64,000 bases of DNA, from assembly GCF_035222275.1 (NCBI RefSeq), contig NC_085886.1:2046001-2110000 (forward strand). Direction: 5' to 3'. The notes below the pieces were generated by a model. The model was not told the DNA's origin and made no database searches. It saw nothing but the letters and a program-made list of their open reading frames with translations. Origin of the DNA: Podospora bellae-mahoneyi (lineage: Eukaryota > Ascomycota > Sordariomycetes > Sordariales > Podosporaceae). Shown here piece after piece: positions 12,001 to 23,106 of the stretch. How positions within the stretch are numbered: position 1 is the first letter of the stretch; each line of letters begins with the position of its first letter. Position numbers and translations under genes: made by a program.

Positions 12001-12933
12001 GATGGACCTGCCGGTCAGATGGTGTTGCAGCGCGAAAGCTGTGGTCAGGTTGGCCAGGGAGCCAACAACCCGTTCAGAGTTGGCAGAGGCGGTGCCGAGT
12101 TCAATATCCGATCGACTGATACACACACGCGTCAGCGCTGGTTTCGACAGCTCGAAGCAGTCCAAATATGACGAGGGGGGAGCAGAGGAGGAGGAGGTGA
12201 AGGAGGAGAGGGGGAGGAGAGGGGGGGGAGAGAAGGAGAAGAGGAGGAGGCATGGAAGAGGAGCAAGAGAAAAATCCTGTACGCAAATAAATGTATGGAG
12301 TTCAAAAAGGGTACAAGAGATACTTGACATAGCAATAAAGATTGAGGGTGACGATATGAGCCGGCTGCAGGAGATGCCCAGAGATGGGGGAGCGGGAGGG
12401 GGGTTATCCAGAGGAGGCAGAGTTGGCAGGGAGGGTCAACCAGAGGTAGCAGTGCTGAATTTGGCAGTAGGATGGATTTCAGTGCAATATCCTTATCAGA
12501 CTGGCCAGGGTTGCAAGAGCGGGAAATATGGAGAAGGGCAAGCCTTCAAGAGTGGATAAAGCAGTTTAATCCTCTCAGGATAAACAAGTCGGGTTAGAAG
12601 ACAGCTTCGAGGTATTAAGACATAGTTAAAGGGAATATGAAGACAGTCACTAGGCTTTAACGGGTGGTTAATACCTCTTGAAAGATGGTCTGTGGGCTTC
12701 AAAAGATAACCCAAAAAATGTCAAAAGATAAACAAAATGTGTCAAAGAGAGTGGATAGACGTTCCATGATAGTCAATGGACACCGACAGAAACCTGACAC
12801 GTCTACCCTTTATCGCCACACGCATGAAATGATATCAAACACACATGAACTTCCTTCTGCATAACACCCATATGAACAACAGAACCAGGTATGTACATTT
12901 TCCATCAACTCCCTCTCCCGCAACAAACCTGCA
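9035..12933. other. Long intergenic region
   Basis: About 3.9 kb between the hypothetical gene and the 3' end of URB2. Open frames are compositionally biased (purine-rich Glu/Arg/Gly or its reverse) and have no family resemblance. It contains the CAG/CAA microsatellite at 11381-11466. I see no RNA gene. Confidence 0.5.
11381..11466 (+). repeat. CAG/CAA/CAC trinucleotide repeat
   Basis: An imperfect run of CAA, CAG and CAC triplets. It lies outside any supported gene; in one frame it would encode Gln/His. A simple-sequence tract with no other visible role. Confidence 0.8.
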
Positions 12934-15900
12934 CTACACACCAGTCCACTTCCCAAACCTCTCCCATCTCCTCCACAATTCCTTAAACACCACCCTCCCC
13001 CCACCATCCATCCCCTCACTCATAATCTTCAACCCCTCCTGGCTCGTAATCCTAATGATAGCATACATCCCCTCCTTCTCCAGCACTTCCTTAATCGCAT
13101 GCGGCGGAGCAACATACTCCAGCTGGCACTTGATGTACTGCATCAACACCAAATACATGTACTGCCCCGCATACCTCTTCGCCCTGTCCTTTTCCGATTC
13201 GAGGACAGTGTGATTTGTCTGCGCGGTGGTAGCTGCAGTGGGCTCGCAGATAAGCGTGAGGAGTCGGGAGAATTGCTGGGCGTTCTTCTCCCACTGTGGG
13301 GAGGAGTCGCACTTGGAGAGGAGTAACCGGAGGAGGTCCTGAAGGGGGGAGAGGACGATGTGGAAGTGGCCCTCGAGGCGGTGGCGGTGACGTTTTATCA
13401 CTACTTCTAGGAGGGAGCACAAAGGGAGGTAGAGTTGGGGTTGGGAAGCGAGGAGGGTCTGGAAAGAGGAGGAGTTGGCGAGGAGAGAGACGCGGGAGAG
13501 GGTGAGGTCGATGTTGAACTGTTTCATTGTTGAGTGTTCGAGAAGAAACAAAATGGTTTTGGTTGTTTGGATTATGTGCGGGAGGGTGGTGAGGGCGGGG
13601 AGGGATTTGGTGAGGATGGCGTGGGCTTGGGGGAGATCGAATTTGGAGGAGGAAGAGGATGGTTTAGAACCCTTGAGGTGGTGGATTAATTGGTCGATGA
13701 TGAGGAGACGGCCAAGGAGTTTGTTTCGGCTGGGGGGGTTGGTGAGGAGGAGGTCTTTGAGGTATTGGAGTTTGATGGGTTCGTCGGCGTGGCGGACTAC
13801 GGCGTCGACGTATTTGCGGAGAACTGGGACTTCGATGGCGGACTTGATGACCTCGCCAGTCTCGGAAATCTCCATGTCGAGCTCGATTTGGAATGGGGAC
13901 TCGAGGGATTCGAGGAAGTGGTCTGCCAAGAACATGCGGATGGACCAACCAGCTTGGATGCCTTCGTCAACCAGCTTGTCGCTAGTCTTGACGAGTGGCT
14001 TCACGGCAGAGGCGACCGCTTGCTTGACAGAATCGCGTCCCATACTGTCAAGAGCAGACAACGCTAACAGAAGAGCCAGTAGTTTCTTTCCACGCCATTT
14101 GCCGACTGTCGCAACGGATGAAGCCATCTGGAATAGGTCATCTCCAAGGCCGCTAAAGTCCAGACCAGCCTTCTCCAGCCTTGGGGCAGTCTTGGACTCT
14201 TGGACAGTCGCGAGAAAGGCGCGCAGAAGAACGAGACGCACGACAGTATCGCCATCAGCTGCCTTCTCCTGAAGCACCGCCTTGGCATCAGAGAGGTATG
14301 TCTTCTCCCTCGAATCAAGGTTTCCGCTAGCCATTTGTCGGATAGTCAACACAGCCAATTCGTACAGCAAAGAGAAGAGGCGCTGAACTTCGGCATCATC
14401 ACCCGTCGTTGAAACAAGACCTGCCCCAACAGTTTCCAAATGGCTGAAACTCATCCCCTCATAGAAGGTTGGCTCGTTCATTAGCTTGACCATCAAGTAG
14501 AGCACTGGCTCCCAGTAGTCTGCCCCAAGTGGTCCCGCCTTGTTCGAGGTTCGTGGAACGTGGCTGATCAACGTCTTCATCGTGGCTTCCCGCTGGCTAC
14601 GGCTAAGGGTTTCCATAGGCGCATTGAGCAGGAACAGAACAGCATCCTTGGTTGATGGTTGAAACGTCCCGGCCTCAGACTCTTCAATCACTTTGATGAC
14701 GGTGTCGATCAGAGTATCTGTTGACGTTAGAATGTGCCATCAACAACAAGGCTGAGCCACTTACCAGTGAGCTTCTGGTTTCCAGTATCGCATTCCTTCA
14801 ACAGAACTTTGCCAACTGTGGCGGCATGACGCAAACCAGCCGAGTCATCCCCAGGTGTGGGCTTGACAAGCGACAGAATGATATCTGGTACTTTGCCCGT
14901 CTTGTCAACGACCATGCTGTGAACAGTTAGCAAAGTAGCCAGAAATGAAGGTCATAGAATCCACACCTGACAAGACGAGGCTCCTCCTCGAGAATCCAAG
15001 AGATATATCGTCTCCTTGACTCGGAGCTCGCATCCTCCTCAAGTTTCCCAAGGAAGGAGCAGACCAATTTAGACGTTTCCTCCTCATCGGCACCTTCAAG
15101 ATAGTTTGACAGCCAAGCAGCGACACAGCACTTGAACGCAGCAAAGGTATCCTCCCCATCCACTCCCGACTTCTTCAAAGTCTTCTTTAGGTGTGAGCCG
15201 ACCCGTGACCAAACCCGACCGGCTTCCTCCAGCGTGCCCTCGGCGAGAGTCCGGGCAGCATCACTCCAACGGCAAGCAGAGATGAGAGGGGTATCCTTCT
15301 TGGAGACCTTCTGAGCCATGATAGCATCAAAAATCTTCATGTTTGCCGCATCAATAAATTCCTCGCGAGCAACACCCCTAGAAAGAGCCTCAAGAAGGAA
15401 AACCCTTGCCGCGCTTGCCTCTTGCTCCGACAGCCATGCTACCAACTCCGCAAGCTGATTGGCATTGAGAGAAGATTGCACCAAAGACGCGACTGTACCC
15501 GCTAGCTCTTCTTGTGCCCACAGGGGGTCCAATTTCCCTTCGGATTTGGGAGAATCGAGGTAATGAAGCCAGGTCTTGACAAACGAAGACAAGTCGCGGG
15601 CTTGGGCATATCCTTCGGCAAGGAGGGCAATGAACTTGACAGCCACCTCCCGGTCTTCATCAGTCAAAGAATTTGAACCTTTCGTCTTTTCCAGAATCTG
15701 GTTCAGAAGCTCCTTTCCGTCCTCCGAGAGCAGAAACGCATCGGGGTTGAGTTTTACGATGGACAAAAGTATATCCCAATCATCCTTACGCTCGCCAAGG
15801 GCAAATTCCTTGCACACCAGCCGGAGGCTCTCCGCGGAAAGAGCTTCGTCTCGGTATGTTGCCACCTCCAAAACCCTCCGCATCGCTGACTTGCCCACGC

Positions 15901-17164
15901 TTTCTACCTGACCCTTGAGGTGGGGGATGGTTTTTGAAGTCGTGAACATGGTATCGAACACTGCCTGAACCCATGTTTCATAGTCCTTGATGGAGGTGTT
16001 ACCACCAAACTCACGCGGAGACTGGCCAACCAAGTCAAAAATGACTGGGAAAGTCAAAAAGGATGTGGATGGACGACGCATAAAGCGTGGGGGTGGTCCA
16101 GCAGCACAGGCCTCAACAGCTCTCTGGAGAACTGATCGGTCATTCCTGTTGAGGAAAGCCGCCCTGGCAGGAAGCATCAGATTACGGGACAAGAACCGAC
16201 GAAGATCCTTTGCCCAGCGTTCCTTGGTAGGACTTTGGATTTTGCGGGAACCTAGGTCTGCCACATCCGTCAACATCCCCAGAAGAAGGGTTGCTGAAGA
16301 AGTCAAACGCGCCGCAACCTCTAAAGCATCGCCTGGGCCTTGTAGGTGCAAGGCCCAGATAGAACTGAGGGTAGACAGCCATGAAGACACCTCTCTGTAC
16401 GAGGCATCATCCAAGCAGGTATGGGCCGCAATGCACAAATCCAGTATTGGCCCGAGAATCTCAGCCGCATCGGTCGCTGCCAATGAAAATAATGACTTGA
16501 CGTGCTCAGCACCCATTTGGTGTGTTGGTGGTCCATCGTTCAGCTTGGTCTCGCATCGAGCCAGCAGTATCCTGAGCGCCTCAAGAAGGGCCTTCGCAGC
16601 CAGTAAGCACCCCAATGTTGTCCGTTGCGCCACTATGTCGTACACAAGCGTCTCTGTCCGTTTTCTTTTCCTGGAGGGTGATAGGCTTCCTGGGCCTGGG
16701 GCGTCGGTCATTTCTACATCTTCGATCTCGTCCAGCCTAAATCCTGCATCAACCGCGATGTCTCGTAGCTCGCTCAAGGTCTGTTGTAATATGCCGATGA
16801 ACTTCCAGTCCGCCAGCGATTTTGCTAGGGAGAAGAGAGGGGTGCGCTGAAAGACGGCACCCAAGACGTCCCATGTTCGAGAGTATCGTCGCACTCTTTC
16901 GGCATTCTCAGTCTTCCCGACCATTTGCTTTAGGAGTGATCGCGAGAGCATTTCCTCGGCGGCGTGAAAGTTTCCTCCATGATGCTCTGATAGTATATCC
17001 CAAATGTTTTCGAGTCTTTCTGGTAGTGTTTCGATGTTGGTGTCCTTGTTGAATGCCTGAACAGCCCTGATCAGGGCTGCTTCGCCTGTCTTTGCGATTG
17101 TTACTCGGGGCTGCGCCTTGGAACATTGCGAATTGTAAAAACCTACCATGGCCTGACCCTTCAT
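12934..17164 (-). CDS. URB2: Urb2/Npa2 family pre-rRNA processing protein
   Basis: The coding sequence is complement(12934-14717, 14765-14916, 14967-17164), 1377 residues. The introns are 47 and 50 nt with CTAAC branch sites and AACAG/CACAG acceptors, and frame is kept across both. The long helical-repeat body and the C-terminal domain at about residues 1130-1377 match the Urb2/Npa2 family; that domain includes YLVLMQYIKCQLEY and ends in ELWRRWERFGKWTGV. In yeast Urb2 is a nucleolar protein of early pre-60S particles needed for 25S and 5.8S rRNA formation. Length agrees with the family (yeast about 1170 residues; filamentous fungi longer). The start could also be the second ATG, six codons later (MVGFYNSQ). 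It is transcribed divergently from MIC10. Confidence 0.88.
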
Positions 17165-17826
17165 TGATGATTATCAAAAGTAAAAAAGAACCCTATAATT
17201 TCATCTTTTGTCGCAAAATGCCCCCCAGTTTCTTTTTCGCCATCGAGCTCTCTCCAGCAAAAGCTCCCTCCGAAATGCGACCAGGCCCGCGTCGCGCAGA
17301 TGCAGCTGCTCTCCAAACTTTCTGCCAAAAAAATCCAAAATTCTGCCGTCCTTTCTGCTCACCACCAAACCACCGTCCCACCCAAAGCTCCCTCACCGCC
17401 TTCGGGAGACAACGGGGACAGGGAGCCATTAACGCGAACCGCATCGAGAGCCCAGTTCTTGGCAACGACGTCCTTGTTACCCGGCGGGTGTGTGCCAAAA
17501 ACAAAATAGCTTCAATCAACTCAGCCGACACACACCTCTGACGTACTTGCCGAACAACAGCATATCTCACAAAAAGTTGAGGTATTGATTTAACTGTACT
17601 CCTCCCCCACCTCCATTCGTTATAGTCAGTCCTCTGTATACTTACTCCATTGTAGGAATTACCAGTCAATCGCTTCCAAGGTACGAATACCAAGCTTCCC
17701 AAAGCTCCTCCTCACATGCTTGCACTGAGAATTCACAATCCCCGCAACCACCACCACCACCACCAACCCCTCAATAACTAACCACCGCACCAACCTACCT
17801 CTAGCACTCACTCCCACACAATCACA
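17165..17826. promoter_or_regulatory. Divergent promoter region URB2/MIC10
   Basis: A 660-nt interval between two start codons pointing away from each other. Both 5' leaders and promoters must lie here. The MIC10-proximal part is pyrimidine-rich with CACCACCAC runs. I could not assign specific factor sites. Confidence 0.5.
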
Positions 17827-18187
17827 ATGGCCGACACCGCCCCCGCGACGCCGACATCCCCCACCTCCCGCGCTGTCTCCCGCCCCGTCAGCGAAGCCCT
17901 CCTCAACGAGAAGGTGCGACCCCTCCCCCGTCCCCAATATACCTATACATCAATCTACAGTACCGGTAGTTACTAACAATGTGTGTGTTCAGTGGGACCG
18001 CTGCTTCTCCAACCTCATCATCAAGTCCTCCCTCGGCCTCGGCTTCGGCGTAGTCTTCTCAGTCCTCCTCTTCAAGCGCAGGGCGTGGCCCGCCTTCGTC
18101 GGCGTCGGCTTCGGTGCCGGCAGGGCGTACGAGGAGTGCAATTCCAGCTTGAAGCAGGCTGCCAAGGAGATCAGGAAGCAAGCCTAG
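17827..18187 (+). CDS. MIC10: MICOS complex subunit Mic10
   Basis: Exons 17827-17913 and 17993-18187, 93 residues, close to yeast Mic10 (97). The 79-nt intron has GTGCGA, an ACTAAC branch site and TTCAG. The C-terminal half carries the two membrane segments with the family's glycine motifs: GLGFGVVFS in the first and GVGFGAGRAYEECN in the second, joined by the short basic loop KRRAW. Mic10 oligomerises through these glycines to bend the inner mitochondrial membrane at crista junctions. The N-terminus is short and Ser/Thr/Pro-rich with no cleavable presequence, as in the family. Confidence 0.93.
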
Positions 18188-18662
18188 ATCACCAAATCAA
18201 ATTCACGCAAAAAATAAAACCACAAAAACAATCGATACGGAGGGGTAGATAAGACAGACGAGGCAAGAGAGAGGAATGGCGCTGGAAGAGAAGGAGATTC
18301 CGAGTTAGCGATGGGTGGTTTGGGGAAACAAGTGTACAAAAATTCTCTGGTGTGTCAAAAATCACCTTACTTAGACGAGTAGGAAGAAGGGCGAGGGGAA
18401 TGAGAAGATGACGGTTGAACTTATTTTCTCGACATTTATATATGGTGGTGTTTGTCATGTGCTTCTTTGGGGGATCTCTTTGACAGGAGATATGACATCG
18501 GGGCTAAGCAAAGCTGATACATATTCTAGGTGCGCGTAATCTATAGATAGGTTGAACTACTACCACCTATTTGCTCTCATGATACACATCTCCACCATGT
18601 TAAGTTACCCATTCTTTCAGTTTCCAGAAAAAAAGCAAAGCCCTCACGAGCTTCTCTCAGTC
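18188..18662. other. MIC10 3' region
   Basis: A 475-nt interval between the MIC10 stop and the 3' end of the convergent membrane-protein gene. It should hold both 3' UTRs. No other feature is visible. Confidence 0.5.
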
Positions 18663-19499
18663 TCACACAGCATACTCAGCCCCCGTTACAGCCAAACTCC
18701 TCCTCCTCCCGCCACCACCACCACCACCACCAACCCCCATCCTCGGCCTAAATCCCCCCGTATTACAAGGCGAAGCAAACCCCCGAGAGTAAGCATAACT
18801 CGACCTCCTACCACCCCGATCCATCACCCAATTAATCGACCTCCTCACTACAGTCTCCAGCTTCGTCTTCGGCTTCGGCCCAACCATACTACAAGCCTCC
18901 GTATCCCAACCCCAGTCTTGATCCCTCCAACCGTCAAACCCATGCTGTTGTTGACCAGCAAGACCACTCCCAGCGGCGGCATCCAACCCAACCTCCTCAT
19001 CCCTCGCCGTCCTCCTCTCCTGCTGCTCCCTCCTCACCGCGGTGGCACCCACCACCACCGCCCTCCCATGCGCCGAGACCTTCCTCCCCAGCTCCATCAA
19101 CTCGTATTGCACCGCCTCTGCAAGATCCTCGCTTGCCTTTCTGACGCGGTTGAGCAGCGACGTTTTCTCGTTCCCGTCTGCGGGTAACGAGGTAGAAGAA
19201 GACAGCAAGAGTTCGTGAGGGAGTGGGCCGCCGCCGAAGGCCGTGTTGAATAGACATGGTGAGGAGGCGCGGCCATGGACGTCGGGTTGGTGGCTGCTGC
19301 GGTGGTGACGGCGTTTGTTGGTTGAGGTGGATACTTGGCGGCGGAGGGCGAGGGCGAGGATGAAGAGGAGGAGGAGGACGAGGGAGAGGATGAAGAGGGC
19401 GAGGAGAATGATTTCGAGGCGGGTGGCGGAGGGGGTGGTGGTGGTGGTGGTGGTGGTTATTTGGGGTTTGGGCTTGGAGGTTGTGAAGAGGGTTTCCAT
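18663..19499 (-). CDS. Single-pass membrane protein, unknown function
   Basis: An intronless frame of 278 residues. A Thr-rich N-terminus (residues 15-22) precedes one strong transmembrane segment at about residues 28-52 (EIILLALFILSLVLLLLF and on). A basic stop-transfer stretch follows (RRQV..NKRRHHR), pointing to N-out/C-in topology. Residues 115-175 look helical and conserved (SLLNRVRKASEDLAEAVQYE). The C-terminus is Arg/Gly-rich with an eight-glycine run encoded by a CCACCACC-type repeat at 18711-18732. I recognise no family. The simple-sequence ends and strong strand bias of composition leave some doubt. Confidence 0.55.
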   Translation of the reverse strand: METLFTTSKPKPQITTTTTTTTPSATRLEIILLALFILSLVLLLLFILALALRRQVSTSTNKRRHHRSSHQPDVHGRASSPCLFNTAFGGGPLPHELLLSSSTSLPADGNEKTSLLNRVRKASEDLAEAVQYELMELGRKVSAHGRAVVVGATAVRREQQERRTARDEEVGLDAAAGSGLAGQQQHGFDGWRDQDWGWDTEACSMVGPKPKTKLETVVRRSINWVMDRGGRRSSYAYSRGFASPCNTGGFRPRMGVGGGGGGGGRRRSLAVTGAEYAV

Positions 19500-20315
19500 T
19501 TTGGGGTTGTGGGGGTAGCGGGAGAGGGAGTTGGGGCCGAGGCGGGAGTAGAGGGGGTGGTGAGAGTCGAGGTGGGGCGTTATGGTTAGGTTGAGGGGGT
19601 GGTGTTGTCGTTGATACCGTGCGGAGGCCGGGAGGGCTTCCGGTAGGTGACCAAGCGGGTTGTTGTTGAGGGCAGGACGACATGCATTAGGACTGGGCTA
19701 GAGGAGAGGTGTGTTTTGGTTGAGATGAGTCTAGAGGTAGCGGTCGAAATGCATCAAGGATGCCTGAAGAGTGGTGAGGTCTAGAAGATGGTTATCACTT
19801 AGGTATTGAAGAGGTAGAGGATGGGCATCATGAACAACGTGTTGGACTTATCAATAACAACAACTTTGTAGCGACATGGCACCGGAAAGCAGCTCGAGGA
19901 AGCAGGAAGGGGTGTTGCAACATCGACAAATGACAGTCGAAAGTGCAAAATCATGTGCCAGACAGATGATGGCAAGCGCGGCAGGCAGCAGGAAGGTGTC
20001 ATGACATGTCCAAACAGATTTCAAACAATTGTTGAGCTTTTGCTGTGTTTTCTGTAATGCCAGGCGGCCACCAGCCAACTCAAAAAAAAGCCCACTTCAG
20101 CCCGGTTCAGTCATCAAACTCTTTATCCTGAAATTTGACCAGACCAACAGACCAACTTGTCAAGACATATAGATATATATCCCAGATTCTTTTGTGTTTC
20201 CAATGCAGTCATTCGCATCGTATCCCATATACTTTCATTCCAACAATACACACAACTTCCCCCCCCCCCCCACCCCCACCCCCAAGGCAACAAATGACAT
20301 CTCCAACTTTTGGCC
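19500..20315. other. Intergenic between membrane protein and Smr gene
   Basis: About 800 nt upstream of one minus-strand gene and downstream of another. A C12 run interrupted by A lies near 20260-20282. No gene or RNA is supported. Confidence 0.5.
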
Positions 20316-21137
20316 CTACATAACCGTACAACAGGCCTTGATACAGCCGAAGATGCCATCGTCCTCCGGCTCTTCAGGGCGTTGTGGACGCTGGGGCCGT
20401 TCTGGCCGAGGCCGATGCGGTCTCTTCTGGGGACGGCTGTGCGACTGGTGCCCATCTGGCTGTGGGGGCAGAGGGGGAGGAGCCTCGACACGGTTGCCAC
20501 CAAGATCAACATAGATACGCCCCTCGTTTTCCTCTGTGGCATAGTCGAGACCGAGTTCTCGGCAGAGCTGCTCAACACGCGGCTTAATCTTTCGGACCCC
20601 CCCAGTTGAGTGATTGCCCTTCCCGACAATAACGTGCAAGTGGGACTGACCGCGAGCCTGAGCATCACGGATTCTGTCTTCGAGGATATCCTCTGCCTCT
20701 TCAACAAACAGACCATGTAAGTCGATGGTATCCTCAGCTATCCGGCCCATGGCGTTGTTCTCCCGGAAGATGAATTCGGCAGCCTGTTTGTTATACTCGG
20801 CCTGCTTCGCTTGATGGCGTTTACCCTCGTTCGACAAAGCCTTTGCCTCGGCGCCATCCCCACGCTCATATGCTTCATGAGCCTGCCGTCGTCAATGTGG
20901 TTAGTGAGATTCTACCGCGAGATAGGAGGACAACCCGTACCCGATCAAAGCATGACTTCTTCTTCTCTGCCTCTGCCCGAGCCAGATCTCTCAAACGATC
21001 ATACTCTTCCTCCAACTCTACACTGGTCCTGTGGTTGAACGCTGTTTATACACATTAGACCCGAGTACACCGCCATTGTCTACGAAGGGCATACCATGGC
21101 CTCCGAGACGCTCTAGCGGAATAGCGGACGACGCCAT
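20316..21137 (-). CDS. DUF1771-Smr domain protein with C-terminal CaaX box
   Basis: The coding sequence is complement(20316-20882, 20941-21041, 21095-21137), 236 residues. The introns (58 and 53 nt) carry CTAAC/CTAAT-like branch sites. The start MASSAIPLERLG sits on a 14-codon first exon that is in frame with the rest. Residues 23-90 form the DUF1771 helical region (EEEYDRLRDLARAEAEKKK). Residues 90-170 form an Smr domain with the DLHG motif and HVIVGKGNHS loop typical of Smr nucleases. A Pro/Arg-rich linker follows, and the protein ends GCIKACCTVM. CTVM fits a CaaX prenylation signal (Met favours farnesyl) and the Cys before it could be palmitoylated. Eukaryotic DUF1771-Smr proteins act in RNA or DNA cleavage and no-go decay; lipid anchoring of this one is inferred. 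Confidence 0.88.
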
Positions 21138-21980
21138 GTCGTCGTTTTATGCCACTATTCAGGTTATAGTAGCAAGGCTGGCTCGCGAGGCAGCCAGGGT
21201 TGTCGAAACTGGAGTCTTTTACAGAGGATTGTTCTTGTGGAACATCAACAACCGAAGTGATCACCAACTGAAGTGCTGGGGACCCTAGTCTCTATCAGGC
21301 ATTGAGCGGTGTGGCGCGTAAGAGTGCCAAGAACGAGGCCGGCCCGCTGTGAGAGGCGCTGAACGGAGATCGTACAGGCTCAGATGATGGCGGGGAGCCA
21401 CACATCGCGTGAGAGCTGCAGGTTCATCCCATATCGACCGCCTTCCCTTCAGCTTGAGCATAGCGCGTCGGTCATGAGCAAAGAGTTTTCAAGGCCCCTT
21501 ACAACACTGTTTCTGAAAGTCAATGAAACGAGAAACCCAAACACTCGCAACCGTCACTTCCCTTGTTCTTGGGTTGATATCTGACAAGAATAGCCTGGAA
21601 GATGGAGCCCCTATTTCCCACGCCTCTTCCTTGTTTGCCACGCCGCAGCCTTCATCCCATCACGAAAAGGACCGCTTTGACAAGTTCTTCCCGAGGTCTC
21701 CATGAACGCCAGCTTCTAGAAGACTGCTTCTTTGATCTTAGCGTCTGATACTGCCAGCGCCAACCGGAAAGGGGATGCTGGGGTCCTGGGACGCGAAATT
21801 AATCTAAAGCTGGCTCAGCAGCTGGGCGGCTCAACCTTTCATGCATCTAAACGGAATATCAATGGGCGCCTCGCATGCTGGCCCTGTGGAAAGCTTCGAA
21901 AGGCGTTCGCCAACCAGCACGAAAAGAAATAACTTGAACCATGGTGCACAACGCAGATTCCGGGTAGTTGGTAACAACGG

Positions 21981-22006
21981 TTTTTTTTTTTTTTTTTTTT
22001 TTTTTT
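21981..22006. repeat. Homopolymer T26
   Basis: An uninterrupted run of 26 T followed by GCAG. It lies in non-coding DNA and is probably length-variable. Confidence 0.9.
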
Positions 22007-23061
22007 GCAGCAACAGCGGCACAGGGCGGCCACGCCGGCGGCCAGGCTCTTTGTCAGCTGAAGTTACATTTCGCAATTGCGGGAGGCAGCGGGGATCTTT
22101 CGTGCAGCAGAAGCAAGTTGGTTGACGATGGAACCCTCCATGACATCCTCGCATTTCTCCATCGTGGAGGTCGAATCAGCGTGCTGTTCCTCACATCTGC
22201 CCAGGCACCAAAGGAGTGGAGCAGCAGCTTTTCTCTCTCAGGGGATTGGCTCTGTTGTTTTTTTCACGATCCACAGACCACGCGGTTGGCGGGCTCCAAT
22301 CTAGGTAGTCGATTGTAGTAGTGCCACCCAGCGCAGGTCTGAGGGCTTCCTAGACCTGCTGGATCTTTTAATTACAGACAATTTCCAGCGATCGGGAATT
22401 TGATAGCAACCATACCTAGCAAGCTTTTCGATTTTCGTCCCAGGAAAGACGTTGAATAGGGGCCTTGTTTGTTGTGTCCATCACGGCATTCATGCATGGC
22501 AACGTCGATAGGCAGAGGATACTGCGGCTTTCTCTATCGCGATCATGAGAGAGCGGACACCTGCAGCAAGAGGGTTGTCGATCACATAAGCGGGGTGCCA
22601 GGGGGTTGCTAACTTCTTGCGGCAACGAAAGATACCGCAAGGATTATCGTACAATGAATATGTGCATATCCAGGCCACTACTATCGGCCTCGATCCGTCA
22701 CATTGTGTTTTGCCCTTTCGTCATAGGGGTTTAGGTTGTTGCCATACAAGGTGCTACGAGATACAACGTGGCGGCAGAGCAACCGGAACACATCTCGTCA
22801 ATGGGCTTGGGATGGCGCTGCGAACGGCTGCAGATATGGCTGTTGTACCTATTCAACGCTGTTGGCCACAGACGATTGACGGACGATTGCCTGTCGCATA
22901 GTTGAGTGTTCGGCTAATTATGGCAATGTTTCAAAAGACTGCATTGACTGAGGTACAGTTTTGTAGTAGATTGGGAAGGTGTTTTGGTGTGCACGGATGA
23001 TGACGATGTTGTAGAGGAGGGCACGCAACGTTCCAGAAGGGAAAAGAGGTTGGGACAACCA

Positions 23062-23062
23062 T

Positions 23063-23106
<44 letters not shown>
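23062..23106. repeat. (AC)n(AT)n compound microsatellite
   Basis: About ten AC units pass directly into about ten AT units in intergenic DNA. Confidence 0.9.

Noticed and set aside
11759-12559. 266-codon plus-strand frame with Glu/Arg-rich middle
   Set aside because: Starts at a non-ATG codon, is compositionally biased, has an equally open frame on the other strand, and matches no family. Two 17-nt stretches in this area (near 11688 and 12310) differ by three G-to-A changes, but that is too short to call a mutated repeat.
21981-22010. T26 followed by GCAG as a 3' splice site
   Set aside because: No coding exon follows and no donor partner makes a sensible gene; a homopolymer ending in GCAG by chance.
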